From the NCBI GenBank assembly GCA_900551975.1, contig URYA01000043.1, positions 1-10,462 of the forward strand: DNA of 10,462 nt. The letters run 5' to 3'. Position 1 is the first letter of the stretch, and every line of letters starts with the position of its first letter. The notes under the pieces were generated by a model. That model did not search any database. It was not told the DNA's origin and was given only the letters and a program-made list of their open reading frames with translations. Shown one piece after another: positions 1 through 5,758 of this stretch. Position numbers and translations under genes: made by a program. This stretch comes from an uncultured Collinsella sp. (GTDB lineage Bacteria; Actinomycetota; Coriobacteriia; Coriobacteriales; Coriobacteriaceae).

Positions 1-1341
1 CTTACCGGCGAGCCGCTGGCCGTCGAGCGCAGCGTGGGCGACGACGTGTTCGCCGGCACCGTCGTGGAAGACGGCGGCATCTTGGTGCGCGTGCGCGCCA
101 ATACGGCTCAGACCAAGCTCCGCTCGATCGTCTCGCTCGTGCAGACGGCCGACTCGCTCAAGTCCGAGGGCCAGTCGCATATGGAGGACCTTGCCAACAA
201 GATCGTCCCGTGGAACTTCCTGCTCGCGGGCCTGGTTGCGCTTACCACCCGCAGCCTCATCAAGACCTCGGCGGCGCTGATGGTCGACTACTCGTGCGCA
301 CTCAAGCTCACGGGTTCCGTCGCCGTCATGACCGCCATGAGCGATGCTGCCAAGATGGGCGTGATGGTCAAGGGCGCGAAGTACTTTGAGTCGTTTGCCA
401 AGGCCGACACCATTGTGTTTGATAAGACCGGTACGCTGACCGAGGCGCAGCCGCGCCTGGCTTGCGTGCTCACGACCGACGGCTGGAGCGAGGACGAGGT
501 CCTGCGCCTTTCTGCCTGCCTGGAGGAGCATTTCCCGCATCCGGTGGCGCGCGCCGTCGTCAACGCTGCTCGCGAGCGTGGACTCGAGCACCGCGAGCGT
601 CACGCTGCGGTCGAGTACATCGTGGCACACGGCATCGCTTCGTCCATTGAGGAGCGTCGCGCCATCATCGGCTCCGCGCACTTTGTATTCGAGGATGAGG
701 GTGCGCAACTCGAGTCCGACATTAAGGAGCAAATCGAGCTCCAGATGCAGGGGCTGTCGCCGCTGTATCTGGCGGTCGACGGCACCGTTGTGGGCGTGCT
801 CGGTATCGAGGACCCGCTTAAGCCCGGGGTCCGCGAGGCCATCGCCGACTTGCACGCGTTGGGCGTTAAGCACGTGGTCATGCTCACGGGCGACTCGGAG
901 CGTACGGCCGAGCGCATTGCTCGCGAGGCAGGCGTCGACGAGTTTAAGGCCGAGCTGCTGCCCGAGGACAAGTACGCCTATGTGGAGCGCATTAAGAGCG
1001 AGGGGCGCCATGTTGCCATGGTAGGCGACGGCGTCAACGATTCGCCGGCGCTCGGTTTGGCCGACGTGGGCTTGGCGATGGGCGGTGGAAGCGACATCGC
1101 CAAGGAGGTCGCCGATATCATCCTGACCGACACGGATCTCGCCGCGATCGTGCGCCTGCGCCGCATGAGCCAGGGGCTTATCGACCGTCTGACGAGTTCG
1201 TATTCCAAGGTGATGCTCACCAACTCGGCGCTGTTGGCATTGGGTATTACCGGCATGATTACTCCGCAGGCGTCGTCACTGCTGCACAACGGCTCAACGA
1301 TTGCCTACAGCCTGAGCAATGCGAAGGCTTACCTGCGTTAG
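1..1341 (+). CDS. P1B-type heavy-metal-translocating P-type ATPase, 5' truncated by window edge
   Basis: The frame is open from the first base, so the gene starts outside the window; the GTG at 34 is internal. The 446 visible residues begin with LTGEP, the TGE motif of the actuator domain. A membrane region with SCALKL follows, where most P1B pumps have CPC or SPC. Then come DKTGTLT (phosphorylated Asp at fragment residue 141), the HP dipeptide of the P1B nucleotide-binding domain (residues 180-181), MLTGD, and GDGVNDSPAL (residues 342-351). Two C-terminal membrane helices carry an LLHNGST motif. The family couples ATP hydrolysis to export of transition-metal ions across the cytoplasmic membrane. 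The missing CPC leaves the substrate open: Mn, Fe, Co or Zn are possible, and Cu/Ag is less likely. Certain as a P-type ATPase; P1B subclass very likely. Confidence 0.95.
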   Translation, partial: LTGEPLAVERSVGDDVFAGTVVEDGGILVRVRANTAQTKLRSIVSLVQTADSLKSEGQSHMEDLANKIVPWNFLLAGLVALTTRSLIKTSAALMVDYSCALKLTGSVAVMTAMSDAAKMGVMVKGAKYFESFAKADTIVFDKTGTLTEAQPRLACVLTTDGWSEDEVLRLSACLEEHFPHPVARAVVNAARERGLEHRERHAAVEYIVAHGIASSIEERRAIIGSAHFVFEDEGAQLESDIKEQIELQMQGLSPLYLAVDGTVVGVLGIEDPLKPGVREAIADLHALGVKHVVMLTGDSERTAERIAREAGVDEFKAELLPEDKYAYVERIKSEGRHVAMVGDGVNDSPALGLADVGLAMGGGSDIAKEVADIILTDTDLAAIVRLRRMSQGLIDRLTSSYSKVMLTNSALLALGITGMITPQASSLLHNGSTIAYSLSNAKAYLR

Positions 1342-1360
1342 CGTTTTCGATTGAGTATAT

Positions 1361-1411
1361 GGCCTGCATTCGGGTGGCACCGCAGCCGCCAGGGTGCAGG
1401 CCTTCTTTTGT
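1361..1411 (+). terminator. Rho-independent terminator of the P-type ATPase gene
   Basis: GGCCTGCA (1361-1368) pairs with TGCAGGCC (1395-1402). Inside the loop, GGTGGC and GCCGCC can form a second stem with one G-T wobble. The T-rich TTCTTTTGTTT follows directly. It lies 20 nt after the ATPase stop codon and separates that gene from the toxin-antitoxin operon. Confidence 0.8.
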
Positions 1412-1480
1412 TTGACGAGATGTTAGCTCGGATATATGCTTGTGCTAGCACTGCTAGCAAATGCTGAAGGTGAGGTTGAG

Positions 1481-1834
1481 ATGGCTACCGTTGGCGGCAT
1501 GGCGCAGGTGAACGTTCGCGTAGATCGCCAGGTCAAGAACCGTGCCGAGGAGGTGCTACGGCTTTCGGGCGGGTCACTGCCCGAGCTCATCAAAAAGGTC
1601 GTGGCCAAGGTCGCACAGGGTGGCAGGCAGTGCGAGGAAGTGCTTGCGGCCGTCGACGACCGGCAGCAGACCGTCGCGCCCGATACGCCGTTCGCCGCGT
1701 CGTGGGCAGCGGCAGACCGGCTTTATGCAGATTTGGGCATCGCTGCGTCGCCCGTATCCGACGATCGCGGTTGGGACACAATCTATTCCGACGCCATGGA
1801 TGAGCATTATCGCCAAAAGGGGATGATCCAGTGA
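1481..1834 (+). CDS. RelB/DinJ-like ribbon-helix-helix antitoxin
   Basis: 117 aa. I chose ATG 1481 because AAGGTGAGG lies just upstream; an in-frame ATG at 1436 lacks a comparable site. Residues about 9-45 (VNVRVDRQVKNRAEEVLRL, then SLPELIKKVV) match the RelB/DinJ pattern: a beta strand for operator DNA contact, then two helices that make the dimer. The remaining part, with a WAAADRLYADLG helix, is not recognised and would be the likely toxin-neutralising region. The stop overlaps the start of the PIN gene by 4 nt (GTGA), so the two are translationally coupled. In known systems the antitoxin represses its own promoter and is degraded by proteases to free the toxin. That role here is inferred from family and pairing. 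Confidence 0.75.
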   Translation: MATVGGMAQVNVRVDRQVKNRAEEVLRLSGGSLPELIKKVVAKVAQGGRQCEEVLAAVDDRQQTVAPDTPFAASWAAADRLYADLGIAASPVSDDRGWDTIYSDAMDEHYRQKGMIQ

Positions 1835-2346
1835 GTGGAGCGCCTCTCAAGATCATGGTGGACGCTAACGTATGGGTCGATTCGTTTTGCGCCGACCATG
1901 CCGAGTCGCTTGCCGCGCGTGCGTTTATTGGGCGGGCGACGGAGACGGGGGCGTTGCTGTTCTTTCCGGTGCATATCGCCAAGGACGTGCTGTACGTTGT
2001 CCAACACGAGCTGAAGCGTAGAGTTCTTGCCAGCGGGGGAGCGCTCGACGAGGCATCTGCCCGTGCAATTGGCGATGCGGCGCTGGCGTTTGTGCGGAAC
2101 ATGACCGAAAACGCCACGGCCGTGGGTGCAGATGCGTCGGACCTTTGGCTGGCCGACAAATACTTAGCGCTTCATCGCGATTACGAGGACAATTTGGTGC
2201 TCGCCGCGTGCAAGCGCGCACAGGTCGATTACTTGGTAACTAACGATCGCAAGCTGCTCGAACATGCCGATCTTGCAGCAAAGACCCCGCGCCAAATGAT
2301 GCCGATTCTGGCTTTGGTCGAACGCGGCGGCGCGGCTATCGGTTGA
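1831..2346 (+). CDS. PIN-domain ribonuclease, probable toxin of a type II toxin-antitoxin pair
   Basis: 171 aa from GTG 1831; ATG 1855 is an alternative start but would leave only two residues before the first catalytic Asp. The PIN active-site acids are visible: D11 in VDANVW, an acid near residues 52-60 (AKDVLYVV or HELKR), D120 in YEDNLVLAAC and D139 in TNDRKLL. PIN enzymes use these acids to hold Mg or Mn ions and cut RNA, often tRNA or a single mRNA site when they act as toxins. Overlap with the RelB-like gene supports a toxin role. The length is ordinary for a stand-alone PIN protein. The substrate cannot be told from the sequence. Confidence 0.82.
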   Translation: MSGAPLKIMVDANVWVDSFCADHAESLAARAFIGRATETGALLFFPVHIAKDVLYVVQHELKRRVLASGGALDEASARAIGDAALAFVRNMTENATAVGADASDLWLADKYLALHRDYEDNLVLAACKRAQVDYLVTNDRKLLEHADLAAKTPRQMMPILALVERGGAAIG

Positions 2347-2358
2347 CGCGAACTGTTT

Positions 2359-2395
2359 GCGGGCCTCTTGGACGACGATGCGCCAAGGGGCCCGC
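2359..2395. terminator. Bidirectional hairpin between convergent genes
   Basis: A 13-bp stem, 2359-2371 with 2383-2395, holds one G-T wobble and an 11-nt loop. It lies between the PIN gene stop (2346) and the stop of the convergent gene (2405-2407). No clean T tract follows on either strand (CTATTT on plus), so it may be Rho-assisted or only protect transcript ends. Confidence 0.6.
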
Positions 2396-2404
2396 GTCTG
2401 CTAT

Positions 2405-2839
2405 TTACAAAAGCTCGGCCTTGATGGCGGGACTTTCTGCGAGCTGCTCGGCTGCCTTTTCGTCGGAGCTGTCGAGTGCTGCCAGGCTGCGGTAGACCCA
2501 CTCGTTGACCTGGGTGTTCTTGACGCCTGCGGTCTGCATAAGGGCGCCTACCTCGCGGATTGCTGCGAGCAGATCGGCTTTGGGGCCCGCGACCTCGACC
2601 TCGATGCTGTGGTAGGCGGACACGCCGCGGTTCTCACTCACGTGGTCGATAAAGCCCTCGACGGTCTCAAGCTGCTGGGCGAGAGCTGCATCATCGTCGG
2701 CGTCCAGCGCGACGAGTGCGTTCGATACTGTGAGGGCGGGATGTCCGCAGGGGACAAAGCCCTCGATGACATCCATAGCTTCGGTAATAGTTGAGCCCAG
2801 GCCTGCGAGGGCATTGACGAGCTGCTGCTTGGTATCCAT
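2405..2839 (-). CDS. Hypothetical protein, 144 aa
   Basis: ATG 2839 follows AAAGGA with a 5-nt spacer, a good ribosome binding site. The product is soluble, acidic, rich in Ala, Leu and Asp, and predicted mostly helical. It has no signal peptide or membrane segment. The middle (AYHSIEVEVAGPKADLLAAI) may form a short strand-helix unit. I do not recognise the family. The gene is single, converges on the toxin-antitoxin operon and diverges from ssrA. It belongs to the chromosome, not the prophage. Confidence 0.75.
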   Translation of the reverse strand: MDTKQQLVNALAGLGSTITEAMDVIEGFVPCGHPALTVSNALVALDADDDAALAQQLETVEGFIDHVSENRGVSAYHSIEVEVAGPKADLLAAIREVGALMQTAGVKNTQVNEWVYRSLAALDSSDEKAAEQLAESPAIKAELL

Positions 2840-2875
2840 AACGGTCCTTTCGACGGGTCAATTTTGCTTGGCGAA

Positions 2876-2903
2876 AATATACGTTACGCGATCGGTAGCA
2901 AAA
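2876..2903 (-). promoter_or_regulatory. Possible sigma-70-type promoter of the 144-aa gene
   Basis: On the minus strand, TTTTGC (2903-2898) and TATATT (2881-2876) are 16 nt apart, and the start codon lies about 35 nt further down. The -10 box is fair and the -35 box is poor. Confidence 0.3.
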
Positions 2904-3015
2904 GTGCGAAGTGCGGCGCACATTGGGGTCTTCACAGCTCGTGCATAGAACAGCTGTCCGCTTTCAGAACGTGGTAAGATAACACTCCACAAGCGGGGCT
3001 CGCCCTGCATGTTCC

Positions 3016-3044
3016 TTGAAAAGTCGACGGGTGTTGGGTATTCG
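3016..3044 (+). promoter_or_regulatory. Possible ssrA promoter
   Basis: TTGAAA (3016-3021) resembles a -35 box, and TATTCG lies 17 nt later (3039-3044) as a weak -10 box. This would start transcription about 26 nt before the mature tmRNA 5' end, a short leader for RNase P to remove. TAAGAT at 2975-2980 is another -10 candidate without a matching -35 box. Confidence 0.35.
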
Positions 3045-3076
3045 TGCCCGATACCATCCAGACTTTCCCGACATTC

Positions 3077-3440
3077 GGGGGCGACTGGTTTCGACACGAT
3101 AGCTCTGAGAGAGGAAGCAAGCCGAGGTCTCCTCGCCTCGTTAAACAGGGGTACCGTCAAATTGAATTGACAACAACTCTTCTTTTGAGCCTATGGCTCT
3201 CGCTGCTTAGTTTATAGCGGCGCGTCAACCCGGTGATTTCCCCGACACCGGCGCGACGTCATGTTAGGGGAATGCTCCTGCGCACGTAATCGGTATGGCG
3301 CAGGCTAAGACCGAACCGGTTAGGACGCCGCGAGCGTGTCGCTGCGCGCAAAGCGTCCGAGACTAAACCAGCGACTGAGCTTGGAGATGCCAATCAGGGG
3401 GCTTTCGTGGACCGGAGTTCGATTCTCCGCGCCTCCACCA
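3077..3440 (+). ncRNA. ssrA: Transfer-messenger RNA (tmRNA)
   Basis: 364 nt. The 5' GGGGGCG (3077-3083) pairs fully with CGCCTCC before the 3' ACCA, with one G-U, forming the tRNA-like acceptor stem. The conserved CGACTGGTTTCGACA lies at the 5' end. A T-arm (CGGAG, TTCGATT loop, CTCCG) lies at the 3' end. The tag frame reads DNNSSFEPMALAA then TAG (3169-3210), ending in the typical ALAA degradation signal. tmRNA with SmpB rescues ribosomes stalled on broken mRNA and tags the product for proteolysis. CCA is encoded in the DNA. The exact resume codon is unclear: ATT 3166 or GAC 3169, not the usual Ala codon. Confidence 0.97.
3418..3440 (+). other. Probable phage attachment site (att) at the 3' end of ssrA
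   Basis: Phage late genes start about 100 nt beyond the CCA end of ssrA. Tyrosine integrases often use the 3' tRNA-like end of tmRNA genes as target, leaving the gene intact. No second copy of this sequence and no integrase lie inside the window, so the core and its extent are inferred. Confidence 0.4.
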
Positions 3441-3510
3441 ACTGTTCAGTAGGCGAACATATGCAGGTGTTCGTCGTTAGGCGGGCGTTCGTATTGCTCG
3501 TCGAATAGAA

Positions 3511-3540
3511 GAAGCCGCTCCATACGGGGCGGCTTCTTTG
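3511..3540. terminator. Bidirectional terminator between ssrA and the prophage late operon
   Basis: An 11-bp stem (3511-3521 with 3526-3536, one G-T wobble) has an ATAC loop. On the plus strand TTTGCGTT follows; on the minus strand TTCTATT follows. It can end ssrA transcripts and the incoming late phage transcript, whose last gene stops at 3545. Confidence 0.75.
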
Positions 3541-3544
3541 CGTT

Positions 3545-3856
3545 CTAGGCCTGCGGCATGATCTCCTGCTCGCCGTCCTCGTCCATGTACGGCATGAGGA
3601 ACACGCCGCCCTGCTCGGTGGTAAGCAGCAGGTACTCGCGGTTGTGCTCGTCGCACACGATTTCCTGGCCGATGCCCTCGGGCAGGTCGTATATGGGGCC
3701 GTCCGTGCGGGCTTGCCTCACGGTCACGTCTTGCGCTCCCATGGCCTGCGACGCGCAGCTGGCGGCGGCCAGGACGATGAACAGCAGGACGACCGCCGCG
3801 AGGATGGGGCCGCACCCGCCGTTGCGCTCCTCGTCTGCGGGGCTCGGGTACGGCAT
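3545..3856 (-). CDS. Small membrane-anchored phage protein, last gene of the late operon
   Basis: 103 aa. One hydrophobic segment lies at about residues 17-34 and ends in AAASCASQ. This could be a membrane anchor, or a lipobox with Cys34 as lipid-bearing residue, although the run before it is long. The C-terminal half (GQEIVCDEHNREYLLLTTEQGGVFLMPYMDEDG, split here as IVCDEHNREYLLL and GGVFLMPYMDEDG) weakly resembles the small DUF6440-type fold of Firmicutes phages. The start lies 3 nt after the amidase stop, so it belongs to the lysis cassette. It might be a moron or a lysis accessory protein. Function unknown. Confidence 0.7.
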   Translation of the reverse strand: MPYPSPADEERNGGCGPILAAVVLLFIVLAAASCASQAMGAQDVTVRQARTDGPIYDLPEGIGQEIVCDEHNREYLLLTTEQGGVFLMPYMDEDGEQEIMPQA

Positions 3857-3859
3857 GGC

Positions 3860-4672
3860 CTATCCCACCTTCACCAGATAGTCGTCGGCCTCTGGCTTGC
3901 CCGTGGCCTTGCCCACGGCGATGTAGCGCGTTGCGCCGCTGTAGCCCGTGTATCGGCCCCACACGTAGCCGTCGGCGATCTTGTACCAGTTATCCAGCGT
4001 CACGGTCTCGCCGCTGGAATAGTGCGCCACCTCGGTGCCGCCCAGGCCGGGGGCGTCGCGCACGCGCAGGTAGTCCACAGTGCAGCGGTAGGTGCCGCCG
4101 AAGTTCTCGGTCGTTTCCTGCTGCGCAGGCTGCGGCTGCGGGACGGCTGCGGGGGCGCTTCCAGCAGTGATGCCGAAGCATTCCAGGTAGATGCGCGCCA
4201 GCTCGTCCAGGTTGCCGTTGAACTTCTCGCGGTCGCCGTCGTTGTCGATGAAGCCGTTCTCGCACAGGCGGTAGTTGATGCCGCGCGCGGCGGCTCGGTT
4301 CGGGTTCGCGAGGTCGGAACGGCGCACCAGCTTCTCGGAGCGCCCGGGCATGAACGCCGCCAGCTTGTCGGCCAGCGCATTGTCGTACTCGTCAGGCTCG
4401 AAGCCCTCCTTGATGATGATGTGCGCGCCGTGGGCCGTGGCGATGCCGCTGGCGTCCATGTGCAGCTCCACCACTGGCGCGTCGGTGCTCAGGCGGTTAA
4501 GCCCGCCGTCGGCGTACCAGTTGCGGGACGTATCGCCCAGCTCGACCTCGGAACCGCCCAGTTCCTTGATTCGCTGGCCCAGGGCGCGAACGCGCTCGGC
4601 CTCGGTGCAGCCGCCTGCGCAGCAGCCGGGGTCGCCAGCGCCGTGGCCGCAGATGATGAACAGTTTAGCCAT
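3860..4672 (-). CDS. Phage endolysin: N-acetylmuramoyl-L-alanine amidase (Amidase_3) with SH3-like C-terminus
   Basis: 270 aa. Residues 1 to about 165 form the zinc amidase domain. Probable zinc ligands are H10 (CGHGAGDPG), E24 or E26 (TEAE) and H71 (ELHMD); E138 (CENGF) is the catalytic acid. A Pro/Gln/Ala linker (about 170-190) leads to an SH3-like wall-binding domain (YLRVRDAPGLGG to about 255). The enzyme cuts the bond between N-acetylmuramic acid and the stem peptide at the end of the phage cycle. It has no signal peptide, so it needs the holin encoded just upstream (3-nt gap) to reach the wall. The arrangement is typical of phages of Gram-positive hosts. Confidence 0.93.
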   Translation of the reverse strand: MAKLFIICGHGAGDPGCCAGGCTEAERVRALGQRIKELGGSEVELGDTSRNWYADGGLNRLSTDAPVVELHMDASGIATAHGAHIIIKEGFEPDEYDNALADKLAAFMPGRSEKLVRRSDLANPNRAAARGINYRLCENGFIDNDGDREKFNGNLDELARIYLECFGITAGSAPAAVPQPQPAQQETTENFGGTYRCTVDYLRVRDAPGLGGTEVAHYSSGETVTLDNWYKIADGYVWGRYTGYSGATRYIAVGKATGKPEADDYLVKVG

Positions 4673-4675
4673 TGC

Positions 4676-4981
4676 CTACTCCTTCCCGCCTACGGTCACG
4701 CCCAACAGGGCGTCAAGCCACTTGGATGTGATGCCTACCGACTTGAACAGCGTGTAGGCCGCCTGCACGCCGCCTACCACGGCGAAGGCGCACGTGACCC
4801 ATGCGCCCGGGTCTGCGGGCACGCCGCCCACGAAGCCGGTCACGACGCCCGCCAGGAGCGAGCAGCCCAGCGCCAGGATGCGCGCGGCCTTGCCGGTCAT
4901 GGCCTCGGTCTTGATCAGCTGCACCGCGAACGGCACGGCGAAAGACAGCACGATGGCTGCGATTGCTTGCATTTCTGTCAT
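4676..4981 (-). CDS. Holin-like phage membrane protein
   Basis: 101 aa from ATG 4981, chosen because AAAGGA lies 8 nt upstream; a longer frame to 5026 has no ribosome binding site. Three hydrophobic segments are seen at about residues 5-22, 33-51 and 58-77, followed by a short charged tail ending VGGKE. Position directly before the amidase and its size fit a holin, which pores the membrane at a set time to release endolysin. A second in-frame ATG three codons in could give a dual start, as in lambda-type holins. The exact holin family is not recognised. Confidence 0.78.
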   Translation of the reverse strand: MTEMQAIAAIVLSFAVPFAVQLIKTEAMTGKAARILALGCSLLAGVVTGFVGGVPADPGAWVTCAFAVVGGVQAAYTLFKSVGITSKWLDALLGVTVGGKE

Positions 4982-4994
4982 TTCGGATTCCTTT

Positions 4995-5408
4995 CTATCG
5001 AGCCGATTCCTTGTAGAGCAGGTCAACGCGGTCGGCGATGTGGTCGACCTTCGCCGCCATGCCCTGGCTGCGCGCCTGGCTGTTCGCCAGGTCGGCGTGC
5101 AGCACCTCGTTGGAGGTCACGACGGACTCCATGAGCGCCTTCATAGCCTCCATCAGCGCGTTGCTGCGCTCCATCTGCGCGGCGATGCGGCCCTCCATCT
5201 GGCTGCGCTCGCGGTCGCGCTGCGCCCGCTCGTTCACCTCGTCCTGCTTTCGCTCTTCGCGCTTGAGGTCGATGTTCGCCTTGCGCTCGTTCTGGGCCTT
5301 GAACTCCTCGAGGAACTGCTTGCCGAAGTACAGGACCACTAGGACGAGCAGCGCGCCGAAAAGCGACCCGGGGCCGTACGGCGCGAAGATTTCCAGCACG
5401 TCGGTCAT
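4995..5408 (-). CDS. Membrane-anchored coiled-coil phage protein of the lysis cassette
   Basis: 137 aa from ATG 5408, with AGGAGG 11 nt upstream; a GTG four codons earlier sits on the ribosome binding site and is unlikely. After a short N-terminus, one membrane helix (residues about 14-30, SLFGALLVLVVLYFGKQFL) is followed by a charged coiled coil that runs to the end (KREERKQDEVNERAQRDRER, then heptad-like leucine and methionine repeats). Single-anchor coiled-coil proteins beside holins occur in many phages of Gram-positive hosts as holin partners (XhlA-like) or spacers. The role here is inferred from position only. Confidence 0.7.
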   Translation of the reverse strand: MTDVLEIFAPYGPGSLFGALLVLVVLYFGKQFLEEFKAQNERKANIDLKREERKQDEVNERAQRDRERSQMEGRIAAQMERSNALMEAMKALMESVVTSNEVLHADLANSQARSQGMAAKVDHIADRVDLLYKESAR

Positions 5409-5434
5409 TCGTTTTCTCACCTCCTCGAATCGCT

Positions 5435-5463
5435 GCCGCGATTGTCCGCGAGGTGTCGCCGGG
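5435..5463. repeat. 29-bp imperfect direct repeat, copy 1 (copy 2 at 9733-9761)
   Basis: 25 of 29 positions match the second copy. Both copies sit just before the ribosome binding site of the next minus-strand gene. The minus strand encodes PGDTSRTIAA here and PGDISRTLAA in copy 2, where it is the C-terminus of the 106-aa protein. Here it is not part of a gene with a good start, which suggests a remnant of a duplicated gene end. Confidence 0.5.
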
Positions 5464-5492
5464 CAAAAGAAAAGCGCCCCCGAAGGGGCGCT
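5464..5492 (-). terminator. Rho-independent terminator after the 81-aa phage gene
   Basis: Minus strand: AGCGCCCC, loop TTCG, GGGGCGCT (8 bp, 5492-5473), then TTTCTTTTG. It starts 2 nt after the stop of the 81-aa gene. It separates the tail/DGR transcript from the lysis cassette, so the cassette would need read-through or its own promoter. Confidence 0.85.
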
Positions 5493-5494
5493 CG

Positions 5495-5740
5495 CTACTC
5501 CTGCGGCGCTTCCGGCTGGTCGGGCTCCATGGCTTCCAGCTCGTTGATGCGGTCGCGCCACGTCTGGCGCTGCGAGATGATCTCGGCCACCTCCTTGGCA
5601 GCTGCGGCGATGGCCGAGAGCAGGTCGGTGATGGACGATGCGGAGAAGATGCGCTCCACCGCCTTCATGACCTTGTAGTCGCTCTGCTCAAGCTGCTGTT
5701 TGTAGCCGTTGATCTCCCCGGCGATTTCCTGTTCCGTCAT
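5495..5740 (-). CDS. Short helical phage protein, 81 aa
   Basis: ATG 5740 follows AAGGAG with a 6-nt spacer. The product is entirely helical: EINGYKQQLEQSDYKVMKAVE at the start (21 residues, shown as EINGYKQQLEQ and SDYKVMKAVE) and ISQRQTWRDRINELE near the end. This pattern (YK..L..SDYK... and a later QR..WRD.INELE) occurs in small genes beside tail-fibre genes in Firmicutes and Actinobacteria phages. An alanine-rich insert (SITDLLSAIAAAAKEVAEI) lies between the halves. It may be a tail or baseplate accessory. It starts 18 nt after the reverse transcriptase stop. Function unknown. Confidence 0.72.
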   Translation of the reverse strand: MTEQEIAGEINGYKQQLEQSDYKVMKAVERIFSASSITDLLSAIAAAAKEVAEIISQRQTWRDRINELEAMEPDQPEAPQE

Positions 5741-5758
5741 GGGTCGCTCCTTCCGTTG

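Noticed and set aside
3644..5134. Long plus-strand open frame of 496 codons across the lysis genes
   Set aside because: It lies opposite the amidase, holin and coiled-coil genes, whose products have catalytic motifs and ribosome binding sites. Its translation is low-complexity (Ala, Val, Arg, His), typical of antisense frames in high-GC DNA.
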